Source: Polaribacter haliotis
Lineage (GTDB): Bacteria; Bacteroidota; Bacteroidia; Flavobacteriales; Flavobacteriaceae
DNA: 64,000 nt
Direction: 5' to 3'
Assembly (NCBI RefSeq): GCF_014784055.1
Contig: NZ_CP061813.1
Location: forward strand, 2,242,001 to 2,306,000
The translations under genes were made by a program, and so were the position numbers. The notes beneath the pieces were generated by a model, which saw only the letters and a list, made by a program, of their open reading frames with translations, had not been told where the DNA came from and made no database searches. This document shows positions 45,923-55,611 of the stretch, one piece after another; the first letter of the stretch is position 1; each line of letters begins with the position of its first letter.

Positions 45923-45957
45923 AAAAATCTCAAAGTATTAGATACTTTGAGATTTTT
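45923..45957 (-). terminator. Terminator of the atpDC operon
   Basis: On the minus strand AAAAATCTCAAAGTAT, a 3-base loop and ATACTTTGAGATTTTT make a perfect hairpin, 20 bases past the atpC stop. Confidence 0.92.
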
Positions 45958-45977
45958 AAAGTTAATTATTTGTATTC

Positions 45978-46271
45978 TTAGTCTGCTAAAATAATCGCTT
46001 TATTATCATTCAATTCTAATGTACCAGAGTTTATGGCTAAGGTAATTATTTTATCATCATCATTTTGTTGTTCTAACTTGCCATGCAAATCGTCTAAAAC
46101 TAAGTGATCTTGAGAATGTACATGAATTTTAATAACACCTTCTTTCAAAACTGAAACAATTGGTGCGTGATTATCTAACATTTGAAATTCTCCATTTACT
46201 CCAGGAACTGATACTGCATCAACTTCAGATGAAAACAAAATCGCCTCTGGCGTTACAATTTCTAAAAACAT
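45978..46271 (-). CDS. atpC: F1F0 ATP synthase epsilon subunit (short form)
   Basis: This encodes 97 aa. It contains the beta-sandwich domain of epsilon (LEIVTPEAILFSSEVDAVSVPGVNGEFQMLDNHAPIVSVLKEG). The C-terminal helical hairpin found in E. coli epsilon (about 139 aa) is absent. This is usual in Bacteroidota and implies that the helix-based inhibition of ATPase activity is missing. It follows atpD after 75 bases holding a 7-bp repeat, and ends at a strong terminator. Confidence 0.93.
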   Translation of the reverse strand: MFLEIVTPEAILFSSEVDAVSVPGVNGEFQMLDNHAPIVSVLKEGVIKIHVHSQDHLVLDDLHGKLEQQNDDDKIITLAINSGTLELNDNKAIILAD

Positions 46272-46281
46272 ATTTATTTAG

Positions 46282-46336
46282 TTTGCAGTTCGTAGTTCGC
46301 AGTTCGCAGTCATTGATTACTGTTTACTGAATACTA
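46282..46336. repeat. Heptamer-period repeat in the atpD-atpC spacer
   Basis: The sequence falls into 7-base units: TTTGCAG, TTCGTAG, TTCGCAG, TTCGCAG, TCATTGA, then TTACTG (6), TTTACTG, AATACTA. The first four are near-perfect copies of one heptamer, and the last three share TACTG/TACTA. It occupies nearly all the spacer within the operon, so it is transcribed. Confidence 0.7.
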
Positions 46337-46346
46337 CCAACTATTT

Positions 46347-47882
<1,536 letters not shown>

Positions 47883-47918
47883 TTATATTTCGAGATTTAG
47901 CATCTCATTTTCAGGATG

Positions 47919-47926
47919 CAAAGGTA
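47919..47926 (-). promoter_or_regulatory. Candidate -7 box (TACCTTTG) of atpDC
   Basis: TACCTTTG on the minus strand fits TAnnTTTG, 61 bases before the atpD start. The leader contains a small hairpin (GAGAT-TTAGC-ATCTC type, 47892-47906). No TTG -33 is clear. Confidence 0.5.
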
Positions 47927-47984
47927 ATTCTTTTGTGTGTAATTAAAAAAGTTTTTAAATTAAAAAACGATTGTAATATAAAAT

Positions 47985-48015
47985 AAAAAAAGCCTCACCA
48001 AATGGTGAGGCTTTT
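47985..48015 (-). terminator. Terminator of the OmpA/TSP3 gene
   Basis: On the minus strand AAAAGCCTCACC-ATTT-GGTGAGGCTTTT is followed by a T run, 22 bases past the stop codon. Confidence 0.92.
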
Positions 48016-48036
48016 CTAAATAAATTATTTGAAGAA

Positions 48037-49398
48037 TTATTTCTTGTTTGTTACTTTGATAACAACTCTTCTGTTTTGAGCTCTACCAGCTCTTGTTTTG
48101 TTTGTTGCAACTGGATCACCTTCTCCATAACCAATAGCTTCTAATCTAGTTGTTTTAACTCCTTGTTTTACTAAGTAGTCTCTTACAGCTATTGCTCTTT
48201 TTTCTGATAATCTTAAGTTTAATGGAGCAGAACCTGAACTATCTGTATGACCTTCAATTACGAAAGTAGCTTGAGGATTGTTGTTCATAACTTTTACAGC
48301 TTCATTTAACTTAGATGTAACTCCTGGTTTGAAAGAAGATTTTCCTACATTAAAGAAAATCGCTTTTGCAACTTCTCCCATAAGAGTTTCATCTTCAGCA
48401 GTAATTACAGGCTTAGGACATCCATTGTTAGATGCTGGACCTGCAACAGAAGGACATTTATCATCTTTATCTAAAACACCATCACCATCAGTATCTGGCC
48501 AAGGACAACCTCCATTAGACATAGGACCTGCTACGTTAGGACATTTATCGTTTTTGTTGATTACTCCATCTCCGTCAGAATCTGGACAACCTTTATTTGC
48601 TTTAGTTCCTTTATCATTAGGACACATATCATCTTTATCAGCAACTCCATCTCCGTCAGAATCAGGACAACCGTTCATTGCAGCTAAACCAGCAACGTTA
48701 GGACAAGCATCATCAGAATCTTTGATTCCATCGCCATCAGCATCAGGACAACCGTTAAATTCTTTTAAACCTGCAACTTCTGGACAAGCATCGTCTTTGT
48801 CATATACTCCATCTCCATCTGTATCTTTCCCTCCAAATTTAATCACTAGACCTAAAGTCGTTTGATAGTGAGCTCTTACTTTATCAGCAAAACCTTTCTT
48901 TGTACCAGTTTGGAAGTTTAAGCCTAAGTTATCACTAAACCAAGTATTAAAACCTAAACCAGCATTTAACATACCTTCTCCACTTGAATCTACAGAAGTA
49001 TAACCTCCTCCTAAATATACATAAGGATCGAACCAACCAGTATCTCCAACTAAATTGTTAACATCGTACTTAACAATTGCATCTAATCCCCAATAAAGGA
49101 AATCTGAATCGTTTTCTGTCACTACTGTTTCAATTTTATTTAAAGAACCAGCTAATTGTAAAGAAAAACCTTTCTCTAAATACTTATCTACAGAAATTCT
49201 AGAAATAGAAGGTAATACATTCCAATCTTTGTTTCCTAATAAATCTTTAATCTGGTCTGAAAAATCATCCCCATTATAAAAATCTACATTGTTTAATCCA
49301 AAACCTACAACCCAAGGATTGTTTTCATCTTGTGCATTTACGTTGCTAACTGTTACCAACGCAAATAGAGCTATCACAGCCAATTTTAATCGTTTCAT
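48037..49398 (-). CDS. OmpA-family outer-membrane protein with thrombospondin type 3 repeats
   Basis: This encodes about 453 aa from [23 protein letters not shown] (signal peptide). The N-terminal region (about 25-200) is an eight-strand-type outer-membrane barrel. Then come five to six calcium-binding TSP3 repeats of the form [19 protein letters not shown], a flexible acidic spacer. The OmpA/MotB peptidoglycan-binding domain closes the protein ([53 protein letters not shown]). It links the outer membrane to the cell wall and is probably abundant, given its near-ideal promoter and strong terminator. Confidence 0.93.
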   Translation of the reverse strand: MKRLKLAVIALFALVTVSNVNAQDENNPWVVGFGLNNVDFYNGDDFSDQIKDLLGNKDWNVLPSISRISVDKYLEKGFSLQLAGSLNKIETVVTENDSDFLYWGLDAIVKYDVNNLVGDTGWFDPYVYLGGGYTSVDSSGEGMLNAGLGFNTWFSDNLGLNFQTGTKKGFADKVRAHYQTTLGLVIKFGGKDTDGDGVYDKDDACPEVAGLKEFNGCPDADGDGIKDSDDACPNVAGLAAMNGCPDSDGDGVADKDDMCPNDKGTKANKGCPDSDGDGVINKNDKCPNVAGPMSNGGCPWPDTDGDGVLDKDDKCPSVAGPASNNGCPKPVITAEDETLMGEVAKAIFFNVGKSSFKPGVTSKLNEAVKVMNNNPQATFVIEGHTDSSGSAPLNLRLSEKRAIAVRDYLVKQGVKTTRLEAIGYGEGDPVATNKTRAGRAQNRRVVIKVTNKK

Positions 49399-49436
49399 TA
49401 TCAAATTTTTAAATTAAAAGTTCGTTATTTTAATTG

Positions 49437-49466
49437 CAAAAGTAAGTTCTTAAAACTTATCTACAA
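49437..49466 (-). promoter_or_regulatory. Promoter of the OmpA/TSP3 gene
   Basis: On the minus strand TTG (49464-49466) and TACTTTTG (49437-49444) are 19 bases apart. The start codon lies 38 bases downstream of the -7 box. Confidence 0.72.
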
Positions 49467-49514
49467 AGACAAATCTACAAAATATTACTAAAATTGCAAG
49501 TTTTTTTTATTATT

Positions 49515-50708
49515 CTAAATAACACTAAGCTCTTTACCAACTTTTTTAAAAGCCGAAATCGCTTTATCTAAATGTTCTTGTGTATGTGCTGCAGATAACT
49601 GTACTCGTATTCTTGCTTTTTCTTTTGGAACTACTGGAAAGAAAAATCCAATTACATAAATACCTTCTTCTAATAACTTATTTGCCATTGTTTGAGATAA
49701 TTGTGCATCATACAACATTACTGGTACAATTGCTGCATCTGCTCCAACCAAATCGAAACCTGCTTTTTCCATTTCTGTTCTAAAGTAATTCGTGTTCCAT
49801 TCTAGCTTATCTCTTAAAGTGGTATCATTAGAAATTAAATCGAAAACTTTTAAAGAAGCTCCAACAATTGCTGGCGCTAATGAATTTGAAAATAAATATG
49901 GTCGAGAACGTTGTCGTAAAATCTCAATAATCTCTTTTTTCCCTGTGGTGTAACCACCCATTGCTCCTCCAAGCGCTTTTCCTAAAGTTCCTGTAACGAT
50001 GTCTACTCTATCCATTACGTTTTTAAGCTCCACAGTTCCTCTTCCTGTTTTTCCGATAAAACCTGTTGCATGGCATTCATCAACCATTACTAAAGCATCG
50101 TATTTATCTGCTAAATCGCAAATCTCATCTAATTTAGCAACAATGCCATCCATGGAGAAAACACCATCTGTAACAATAATTTTAAAACGGTGATTTTGTT
50201 TATTTGCTTCAATTAACTGCTCTTCTAAAGAATGCATGTCGTTATTATTGTAACGATATCTGGCAGATTTACACAAACGAACTCCATCTATAATGGAAGC
50301 ATGATTTAAACTATCGGAAATAATTGCATCTTCTTTTGTTAATAAAGGCTCAAAAACGCCTCCATTTGCATCGAATGCTGCTGCGTATAAAATAGTATCT
50401 TCTGTGGTGTAGAAATCTGCAATTTTTTGTTCTAACTTTTTATGGATATCTTGTGTACCACAAATAAAACGAACAGAAGACATTCCAAATCCGTGAGAAT
50501 CTAAAGTGTCTTTTGCAGCTTGAATTACTTCTGGATTGTTAGACAAGCCCAAATAATTATTCGCACAAAAGTTTATAACTTCTTCTCCAGTGGATATTTT
50601 TATAACTGCATCTTGAGATGATGTTATAATCCTTTCAGATTTGTATAAACCCGCATCTTTTATTTCTTGAAGTTCTCTATTTAAAGTATTCTTAATTTTT
50701 CCGTACAT
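49515..50708 (-). CDS. kbl: Glycine C-acetyltransferase (2-amino-3-ketobutyrate CoA ligase)
   Basis: This encodes 397 aa, the family's usual length. It is a PLP enzyme of the alpha-oxoamine synthase class. Motifs are [35 protein letters not shown], the cofactor-binding [16 protein letters not shown] and the Schiff-base Lys 244 in [15 protein letters not shown]. It cleaves 2-amino-3-oxobutyrate with CoA to glycine and acetyl-CoA in threonine degradation. Threonine dehydrogenase is not next to it. A TAACTTTG box at 50730-50737 may provide its own promoter downstream of the helicase gene. Confidence 0.93.
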   Translation of the reverse strand: MYGKIKNTLNRELQEIKDAGLYKSERIITSSQDAVIKISTGEEVINFCANNYLGLSNNPEVIQAAKDTLDSHGFGMSSVRFICGTQDIHKKLEQKIADFYTTEDTILYAAAFDANGGVFEPLLTKEDAIISDSLNHASIIDGVRLCKSARYRYNNNDMHSLEEQLIEANKQNHRFKIIVTDGVFSMDGIVAKLDEICDLADKYDALVMVDECHATGFIGKTGRGTVELKNVMDRVDIVTGTLGKALGGAMGGYTTGKKEIIEILRQRSRPYLFSNSLAPAIVGASLKVFDLISNDTTLRDKLEWNTNYFRTEMEKAGFDLVGADAAIVPVMLYDAQLSQTMANKLLEEGIYVIGFFFPVVPKEKARIRVQLSAAHTQEHLDKAISAFKKVGKELSVI

Positions 50709-50756
50709 TTTTTATTAATTTAAGAAATACAAAGTTACAAAGTTTATTTTCTTTGC

Positions 50757-53700
50757 TTATACTTCAACAACGTCAATTTCGTCGTTAATATATATGAGTA
50801 GTTTTTTATCTACTTTAAAATACATCGATTTTAAAACACTTTCGTAGTTTTTTAATTGTTGATGGTATTTTTCTGATGAAACACCTGTTTTATAATCTAT
50901 AATTGTCACTTCATTATTCGAATTGAAAACCAAACGATCTGGAATTATAATTTGATTATCCGCAGTTACAATCTCTCGCTCATTGAAAACAGTAACTTCA
51001 TCTGAATAATAAAAACTTAATTTTGGATGATTTATAACATTCACAACTTTTTCCTTTATAAGTTTTGTTTCATTTTCATCTAAAACTCCATGTTGTTCAT
51101 ATGAAGAAACAACTTCTTCAATTTGATGATTTGTTTTTATTTTCGAAAATATTTCGTGCAATAAATTTCCATAATCGATGGCTTCTCCTTGAAGAGTGCC
51201 CCATAATTTTGATGCACTCGCCAACAAAACAATATTATGTTCTTTCCAAGGTGTTGCTGTAAATTTTTGATGAATTTCTGCAACTGAACTATTTTCTTTC
51301 TTCTTACTAACTCTATTTTTATCTCCAAATGAATATTCTAACAACTCATCATTCCAGAGTGATTTCTCTTTTAAATAATTAATGAAGAATCCTGAATAAA
51401 ATTTTAAATCCTCTTCTTTATTTTTACCCACCAATTTTTTATCCGTAATTATATGCAATTGCTCTACAGCTCTTGTTAACGCAACATATAATAAGTTGAA
51501 ATTATCTAACTCTAACGCTTCTCTTTGTGAATTAAAAATCTCTAATCCTTTTGCATTTACATAACTTAAATCTCGGTTATAAGGCACCAATAATTCTTGA
51601 AAATTCGTATAACTTTCTGGCAGTTCGTCTAACCAAACTTTCGGGTTTATTTGATGATAAATATCTACATTACAAGGAAAAATAACGACTGGAAATTCCA
51701 AACCTTTCGATTTATGAATCGTCATTACCTGAACAGCATTTGCACTTTCTGGAGCAACAATACTTAATTTATCTTTTTTTAGTTCCCAAAAATCTAAGAA
51801 ATCTTGCACATTTGTACCTTTTCTTTGCTGTTCTAAACCAACATCCAAGAAAAATTGCACATATGCATCAGATGACTTTACCAAACGAAATCCTCTTACA
51901 ATTTCTTCAATTTTTTCGTAAAAAGGAAGCTGATGAAAGGTTGAAATCTCAAACGAAACTCCATATTTTTTTAAAGTTTGAAAAATGGTTGCATTTGCAG
52001 ATTTCGCAAACGTTTTTAAGAATTGATGTTTTGGTTCATCTAATTGTAAATGTTCGTATAAAAAATACAACATTTCGAAACGTGATTCCTCATCATTTGG
52101 GTGTTGTAAAACCTGCAAAACATTTACAATAAAATTGACTTTTACATCATTTTGAAGTAATAATGTTTCTGAAGAAATAATGTTTATTCCTTTTTCTGAT
52201 AAGTAATTCGCAACTGCAACTCCGTCTTTTTTTGTTCGTGTTAAAATGCAGATTTCATCTAAAGAAAAATCATTTTCGAGCTCTTTTATTTTATCAAAAA
52301 CTTTCTTCGGATATTTTAATTTGTCATCTTCCTTGTCTTCTTCTTTTTCTAAAAATGAGAGTGATACAAATCCGCCTTTTTTAGGATTTTCTTTTTGTTG
52401 ATTTCCTTCAAAAAACAACTTTTCATAAGCTTCATTTTGAAGAAATTTTGACGAATGTTGAAAAAACGAATTATTAAAATCGATAACTTCAGAAAAACTC
52501 CTAAAATTGGTTTCTAATTCTTTTATCTCTTTTTTAATTTGAAACGGATTTATTCCATTTTCAGTTTCTGAGCCCAAGTTGATAAACTGCTCCGCTTTTC
52601 CTCCACGCCATCTATAAATGGCTTGTTTTCCATCGCCAACCAACATTAAATTGCTGTTTTCTTGCGCCAAAGCATTGTCTATTAACGGAATTAAATTCTG
52701 CCATTGCAAAACAGACGTATCTTGCATTTCATCAATAAAATAATGCATAAAACGTTGCCCAATTCGCTCGTAAATAAATGGTGCAGGTTGGTCTTTTATA
52801 TTGTCGGAAATTAATTGATTAAATTCTGCATTTAAACGAATATTATTTTCTTCTTTTATGGAATCTAATTCTGCATTTATATTATTTAAAACAGCTAACG
52901 GAATAATACTTTTTAACGCCAATTTATTCATTAAAAATTGCTGGTAAATTTCTTGAGATTCACGAAAGAAACCTATAATTTGTGGTACAATTGCATCTAT
53001 AGAATTAGAAATTTCTGGTTTTGCAGTTTTTGTGTAATATTGATTATTTCCAATCGCTTTTTCAATGGTTTCACTTCTTTTTATATAATCAATATTTACT
53101 GATTTTTCACTTAAATCTATAAAAAATTTAGGTAAAGTTCCTCGCATAAAATCTTTAGTTTCTAAACCTGCAGAATTAATTAAGTTCATACAGTTTTGTC
53201 CTACTTCTTTTAAAGATTCTTTTAATTCTTTTTGATGTGTAAAAAGCTTCGATTTTAAATTCGTGAAATCATCTAATTTTTTATTGGCTAACTTTCTAAA
53301 GTGTTTGTTATCATCTTCATTTAAAAGAATTCTCGCAAAATCGTTTAGGTCTCTAGAAATATCCCAAGATTTATCATCATCTGTCTTATCGAGTGAATAA
53401 TCTATGAGTAATTTTGTGAGTTTTTCGTCTGTTCCAATTTTTGAAATTAATAAATCTACAGCTTCATTTAATAAAGAAACAGCATCCATTTCTACTTCAA
53501 AATTAAGTGGTAAACCTAAATCATACGCAAAATTCTTAATTATTTTATGCGTAAAACTATCAATCGTAGTTATTGAAAAAGCCGAATAATTTTGCAGAAT
53601 TGCATCTAAAATTTTCTTACTTCGTTCTTGAATCGTTTCTTTATCGACCGAAATTTCTTCAATAATTATTTTGAATAAATCGTTCTCTTTTCCTTCAGAA

Positions 53701-53897
53701 AATTCTTCTAAATTCTCTAAAACTCTTTCCTTCATTTCACCAGCTGCTTTGTTGGTAAATGTGATTGCTAATATTTTCTGAAAACGAAAAATATCTTCAG
53801 AATTTAGTAAGATTTTTAAGTATTCTTTTACGAGTGTAAAGGTTTTTCCACTTCCTGCTGAAGCGTTGTAAACTTGAAAAGTTGATGGTTGATGCAC
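50757..53897 (-). CDS. UvrD/RecB-like (AddA-type) helicase-nuclease
   Basis: This encodes 1046 aa with a GTG start. Superfamily 1 helicase motifs are Walker A YNASAGSGKTFTLVKEYL, motif Ia ILAITFTNKAAGEMKERV, motif II in FIDEMQDTSVLQW, motif III LMLVGDGKQAIYRWRGG, motif V VMTIHKSKGLEFPVVIFP and motif VI LLYVALTRAVEQLHI. The C-terminal PD-(D/E)XK nuclease ends with IIPDRLVFNSNNEVTIIDYKTGV. It is likely one half of an AddAB-type double-strand-break resection enzyme. The AddB-like partner commonly found nearby is not in this window. Confidence 0.9.
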   Translation of the reverse strand: MHQPSTFQVYNASAGSGKTFTLVKEYLKILLNSEDIFRFQKILAITFTNKAAGEMKERVLENLEEFSEGKENDLFKIIIEEISVDKETIQERSKKILDAILQNYSAFSITTIDSFTHKIIKNFAYDLGLPLNFEVEMDAVSLLNEAVDLLISKIGTDEKLTKLLIDYSLDKTDDDKSWDISRDLNDFARILLNEDDNKHFRKLANKKLDDFTNLKSKLFTHQKELKESLKEVGQNCMNLINSAGLETKDFMRGTLPKFFIDLSEKSVNIDYIKRSETIEKAIGNNQYYTKTAKPEISNSIDAIVPQIIGFFRESQEIYQQFLMNKLALKSIIPLAVLNNINAELDSIKEENNIRLNAEFNQLISDNIKDQPAPFIYERIGQRFMHYFIDEMQDTSVLQWQNLIPLIDNALAQENSNLMLVGDGKQAIYRWRGGKAEQFINLGSETENGINPFQIKKEIKELETNFRSFSEVIDFNNSFFQHSSKFLQNEAYEKLFFEGNQQKENPKKGGFVSLSFLEKEEDKEDDKLKYPKKVFDKIKELENDFSLDEICILTRTKKDGVAVANYLSEKGINIISSETLLLQNDVKVNFIVNVLQVLQHPNDEESRFEMLYFLYEHLQLDEPKHQFLKTFAKSANATIFQTLKKYGVSFEISTFHQLPFYEKIEEIVRGFRLVKSSDAYVQFFLDVGLEQQRKGTNVQDFLDFWELKKDKLSIVAPESANAVQVMTIHKSKGLEFPVVIFPCNVDIYHQINPKVWLDELPESYTNFQELLVPYNRDLSYVNAKGLEIFNSQREALELDNFNLLYVALTRAVEQLHIITDKKLVGKNKEEDLKFYSGFFINYLKEKSLWNDELLEYSFGDKNRVSKKKENSSVAEIHQKFTATPWKEHNIVLLASASKLWGTLQGEAIDYGNLLHEIFSKIKTNHQIEEVVSSYEQHGVLDENETKLIKEKVVNVINHPKLSFYYSDEVTVFNEREIVTADNQIIIPDRLVFNSNNEVTIIDYKTGVSSEKYHQQLKNYESVLKSMYFKVDKKLLIYINDEIDVVEV

Positions 53898-53956
53898 AGC
53901 TTATTTTTATTGCAAAATAATGTTTTTAGATGCAAGAGACAAGAATCAAGAGAAAA

Positions 53957-53993
53957 GAAAAGCAGGATTTCATTAAAGAAATCCTGCTTTTTA
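53957..53993 (-). terminator. Terminator after the ZIP transporter gene
   Basis: On the minus strand AAAGCAGGATTTC, a 6-base loop and GAAATCCTGCTTT are followed by a T run, 25 bases past the stop codon. Confidence 0.9.
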
Positions 53994-54017
53994 ATATTTA
54001 TGTGAACACATTGTGTT

Positions 54018-54854
54018 CTATCCTAAACCAACATCCAAACTCATCATTACAATAAAACCTCCAATAAAACCAAGTGTGGCAATATCTGTGTATTTATCTC
54101 TCTGGGTTTCTGGAATTACTTCTTCTACAACTACAAAAATCATTGCACCTGCTGCAAATGCCAAAGCGTAAGGTAAAATCGGAGTAAAAAACGAAACTGC
54201 TAATGCTCCTAAAACAGCAGCAACTGGTTCCACAACTGCAGATAATTGTCCATACCAAAAACTTTTTAATCTGCTAACTCCTTGCCTTCTTAATGGCATT
54301 GCCACTGCAAAACCTTCTGGAAAATTCTGAATTCCGATTCCAATTGCTAACGAAATTGCAGCAATAATCATCTCTGTCTGTTCTACTCCAACCAAAGTGG
54401 ATGCTGCTCCAAACAAAACTCCAACTGCTAAACCTTCTGGGATATTATGTAGCGTAATTGCCAAAACTAATAATGTAGATCTATGTAATTCGGTTTTTAC
54501 ACCTTCAGCTTCACTTTCCTTAAAGTTGATATGTAAATGTGGCAAAATTTTATCCATTCCAAACAATGATAATGCTCCTAAACCAAAACCAATTGCAGCT
54601 GGTAAAACTTTTACAAAACCTTCTCCTGGAGAATTTTCTATTGCTGGTGCTAACAAACTCCAAAAACTTGCTGCAACCATTACACCTCCAGTAAAACCAA
54701 GCATTCCATCTAAAACTGCTCTATTTAATTTTTTAAAAAAGAAAACCAAAGCAGCTCCTGCAGCTGTTAAACCCCAAGTAAAAAGCGAGGCGTATAATGC
54801 TGCTAAAATCGGATGTTCTTTACCAAATTCAACTAATTGATCGAATGTACTCAT
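54018..54854 (-). CDS. ZIP-family divalent metal transporter
   Basis: This encodes 278 aa with about eight membrane helices. Helix 4 has the metal-site motif HNIPEGLAVGV and helix 5 has NFPEGFAVAMPL. A loop before helix 4 contains LPHLHINF and acidic residues that may collect metal. It resembles the GufA/ZupT branch, which imports Zn, Mn or Fe. It starts with ATGA overlapping the stop of the DtxR-type regulator gene by 4 bases, so it is translationally coupled to its probable regulator. Confidence 0.9.
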   Translation of the reverse strand: MSTFDQLVEFGKEHPILAALYASLFTWGLTAAGAALVFFFKKLNRAVLDGMLGFTGGVMVAASFWSLLAPAIENSPGEGFVKVLPAAIGFGLGALSLFGMDKILPHLHINFKESEAEGVKTELHRSTLLVLAITLHNIPEGLAVGVLFGAASTLVGVEQTEMIIAAISLAIGIGIQNFPEGFAVAMPLRRQGVSRLKSFWYGQLSAVVEPVAAVLGALAVSFFTPILPYALAFAAGAMIFVVVEEVIPETQRDKYTDIATLGFIGGFIVMMSLDVGLG

Positions 54855-55507
54855 GATTTTTTGATATATAAATTGTTTGCTATTTTGTTTGATATTGATA
54901 ATTTTTTCCCTTCAACTAAAATGGATAAAGAATTATCAAACTCTTCTTTTTCTAAAATGGTTATTTGTTTTCCTAAAGTGATGCCTTTTTTATCTAAAAA
55001 CTGTAAAAATTCTGATGAAGAATCATCTACACCCACACAAACTCCACTTTCGTTTTTAGATAAAGTTGATAATAAACTCTTCTCTATTGTTTTTAAATTC
55101 CCTTCTTCATCTGGAATTGGATCTCCATGAGGATCGTGTGTTGGAAAACCCAAAAAAGAATCTAATTGATTTATTAATTTCGATGATTTTATGTGCTCTA
55201 ATTGTTCTGCAACTTCATGCACTTCGTCCCAAGAAAAATTTAATTTTTCCACCAAAAAAACCTCCCACAATCTATGCTTTCTAACAACATTAGCGCCAGT
55301 TTTCTTTCCTAATTTGGTTAAAGTTACTCCTTTATATTTCTTATAAACCACTACTTTTTTGTCAGATAATTTTTTAATCATATCTGTTACAGAAGAAGCT
55401 TTTGTTTGTAATTTTTCTGCAATTGCATTTGTACTAATTCCTTTATCAGTCTCTAACTGTAAATGATAAATTGCTTTTAAATAATTTTCTTCCGAAAGCG
55501 TAAACAT
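54851..55507 (-). CDS. DtxR/MntR-family metal-dependent transcriptional repressor
   Basis: This encodes 218 aa. The N-terminal winged helix (MFTLSEENYLKAIYHLQ, IAEKLQTKASSVTDMIKKL) includes the recognition helix. The dimerisation domain has metal-binding residues in KHRLWEVFLVEKL, EVAEQLEHIKS and FPTHDPHGDPIP. A C-terminal FeoA/SH3-like domain starts near residue 145. It probably represses when bound to Mn or Fe. A perfect 24-bp palindrome lies just upstream of it, between its own promoter and that of the divergent TonB receptor. Confidence 0.92.
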   Translation of the reverse strand: MFTLSEENYLKAIYHLQLETDKGISTNAIAEKLQTKASSVTDMIKKLSDKKVVVYKKYKGVTLTKLGKKTGANVVRKHRLWEVFLVEKLNFSWDEVHEVAEQLEHIKSSKLINQLDSFLGFPTHDPHGDPIPDEEGNLKTIEKSLLSTLSKNESGVCVGVDDSSSEFLQFLDKKGITLGKQITILEKEEFDNSLSILVEGKKLSISNKIANNLYIKKS

Positions 55508-55516
55508 TTGTACTTA

Positions 55517-55526
55517 TTTAGTCTTG
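55517..55526 (-). promoter_or_regulatory. Operator half-site upstream of the DtxR-type gene
   Basis: TTTAGTCTTG here (plus strand) repeats the same ten bases found at 55562-55571 within the palindrome. It lies immediately downstream of the regulator's -7 box on the minus strand, a position from which a bound repressor would block transcription. Confidence 0.5.
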
Positions 55527-55534
55527 CAAATATA
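55527..55534 (-). promoter_or_regulatory. -7 box (TATATTTG) of the DtxR-ZIP operon
   Basis: TATATTTG on the minus strand fits TAnnTTTG and lies 19 bases before the regulator's ATG. The palindrome at 55558-55581 overlaps the place of its -33 region. Confidence 0.6.
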
Positions 55535-55557
55535 AACTTTTTATTATTATAAAAATA

Positions 55558-55581
55558 TATTTTTAGTCTTGTCTAAAAATA
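55558..55581. promoter_or_regulatory. Perfect 24-bp palindrome, likely metalloregulator operator
   Basis: Arms TATTTTTAG and CTAAAAATA are perfect 9-base inverted repeats around TCTTGT. The spacing and AT-rich TTTTAG/CTAAAA arms suit a winged-helix dimer of the DtxR/MntR kind. It lies between two divergent -7 boxes (55527-55534 minus, 55586-55593 plus), and so can control both the repressor-ZIP operon and the TonB receptor-thioredoxin operon. Confidence 0.75.
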
Positions 55582-55585
55582 ATAT

Positions 55586-55593
55586 TATATTTG
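55586..55593 (+). promoter_or_regulatory. -7 box (TATATTTG) of the TonB receptor operon
   Basis: TATATTTG lies 18 bases before the GTG at 55612 and 4 bases after the palindrome. A TTG at 55591 that could serve as a start is inside this box, so GTG 55612 is preferred. Confidence 0.6.
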
Positions 55594-55611
55594 TCGAAAT
55601 ATTTATTTAAA

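Noticed and set aside
48278..48865. Open frame of 195 codons antisense to the OmpA/TSP3 gene
   Set aside because: It is a Ser/Pro-rich mirror of the Asp/Gly-rich TSP3 repeats, with no promoter or family resemblance.
54004..54018. Inverted repeat GAACAC-ATT-GTGTTC at the end of the ZIP gene
   Set aside because: It overlaps the stop codon and has no T run or promoter nearby; with 6-base arms it could occur by chance.
54397..54840. Open frame of 147 codons antisense to the ZIP gene
   Set aside because: It follows the low-complexity membrane codons of the ZIP gene and lacks any recognised domain.
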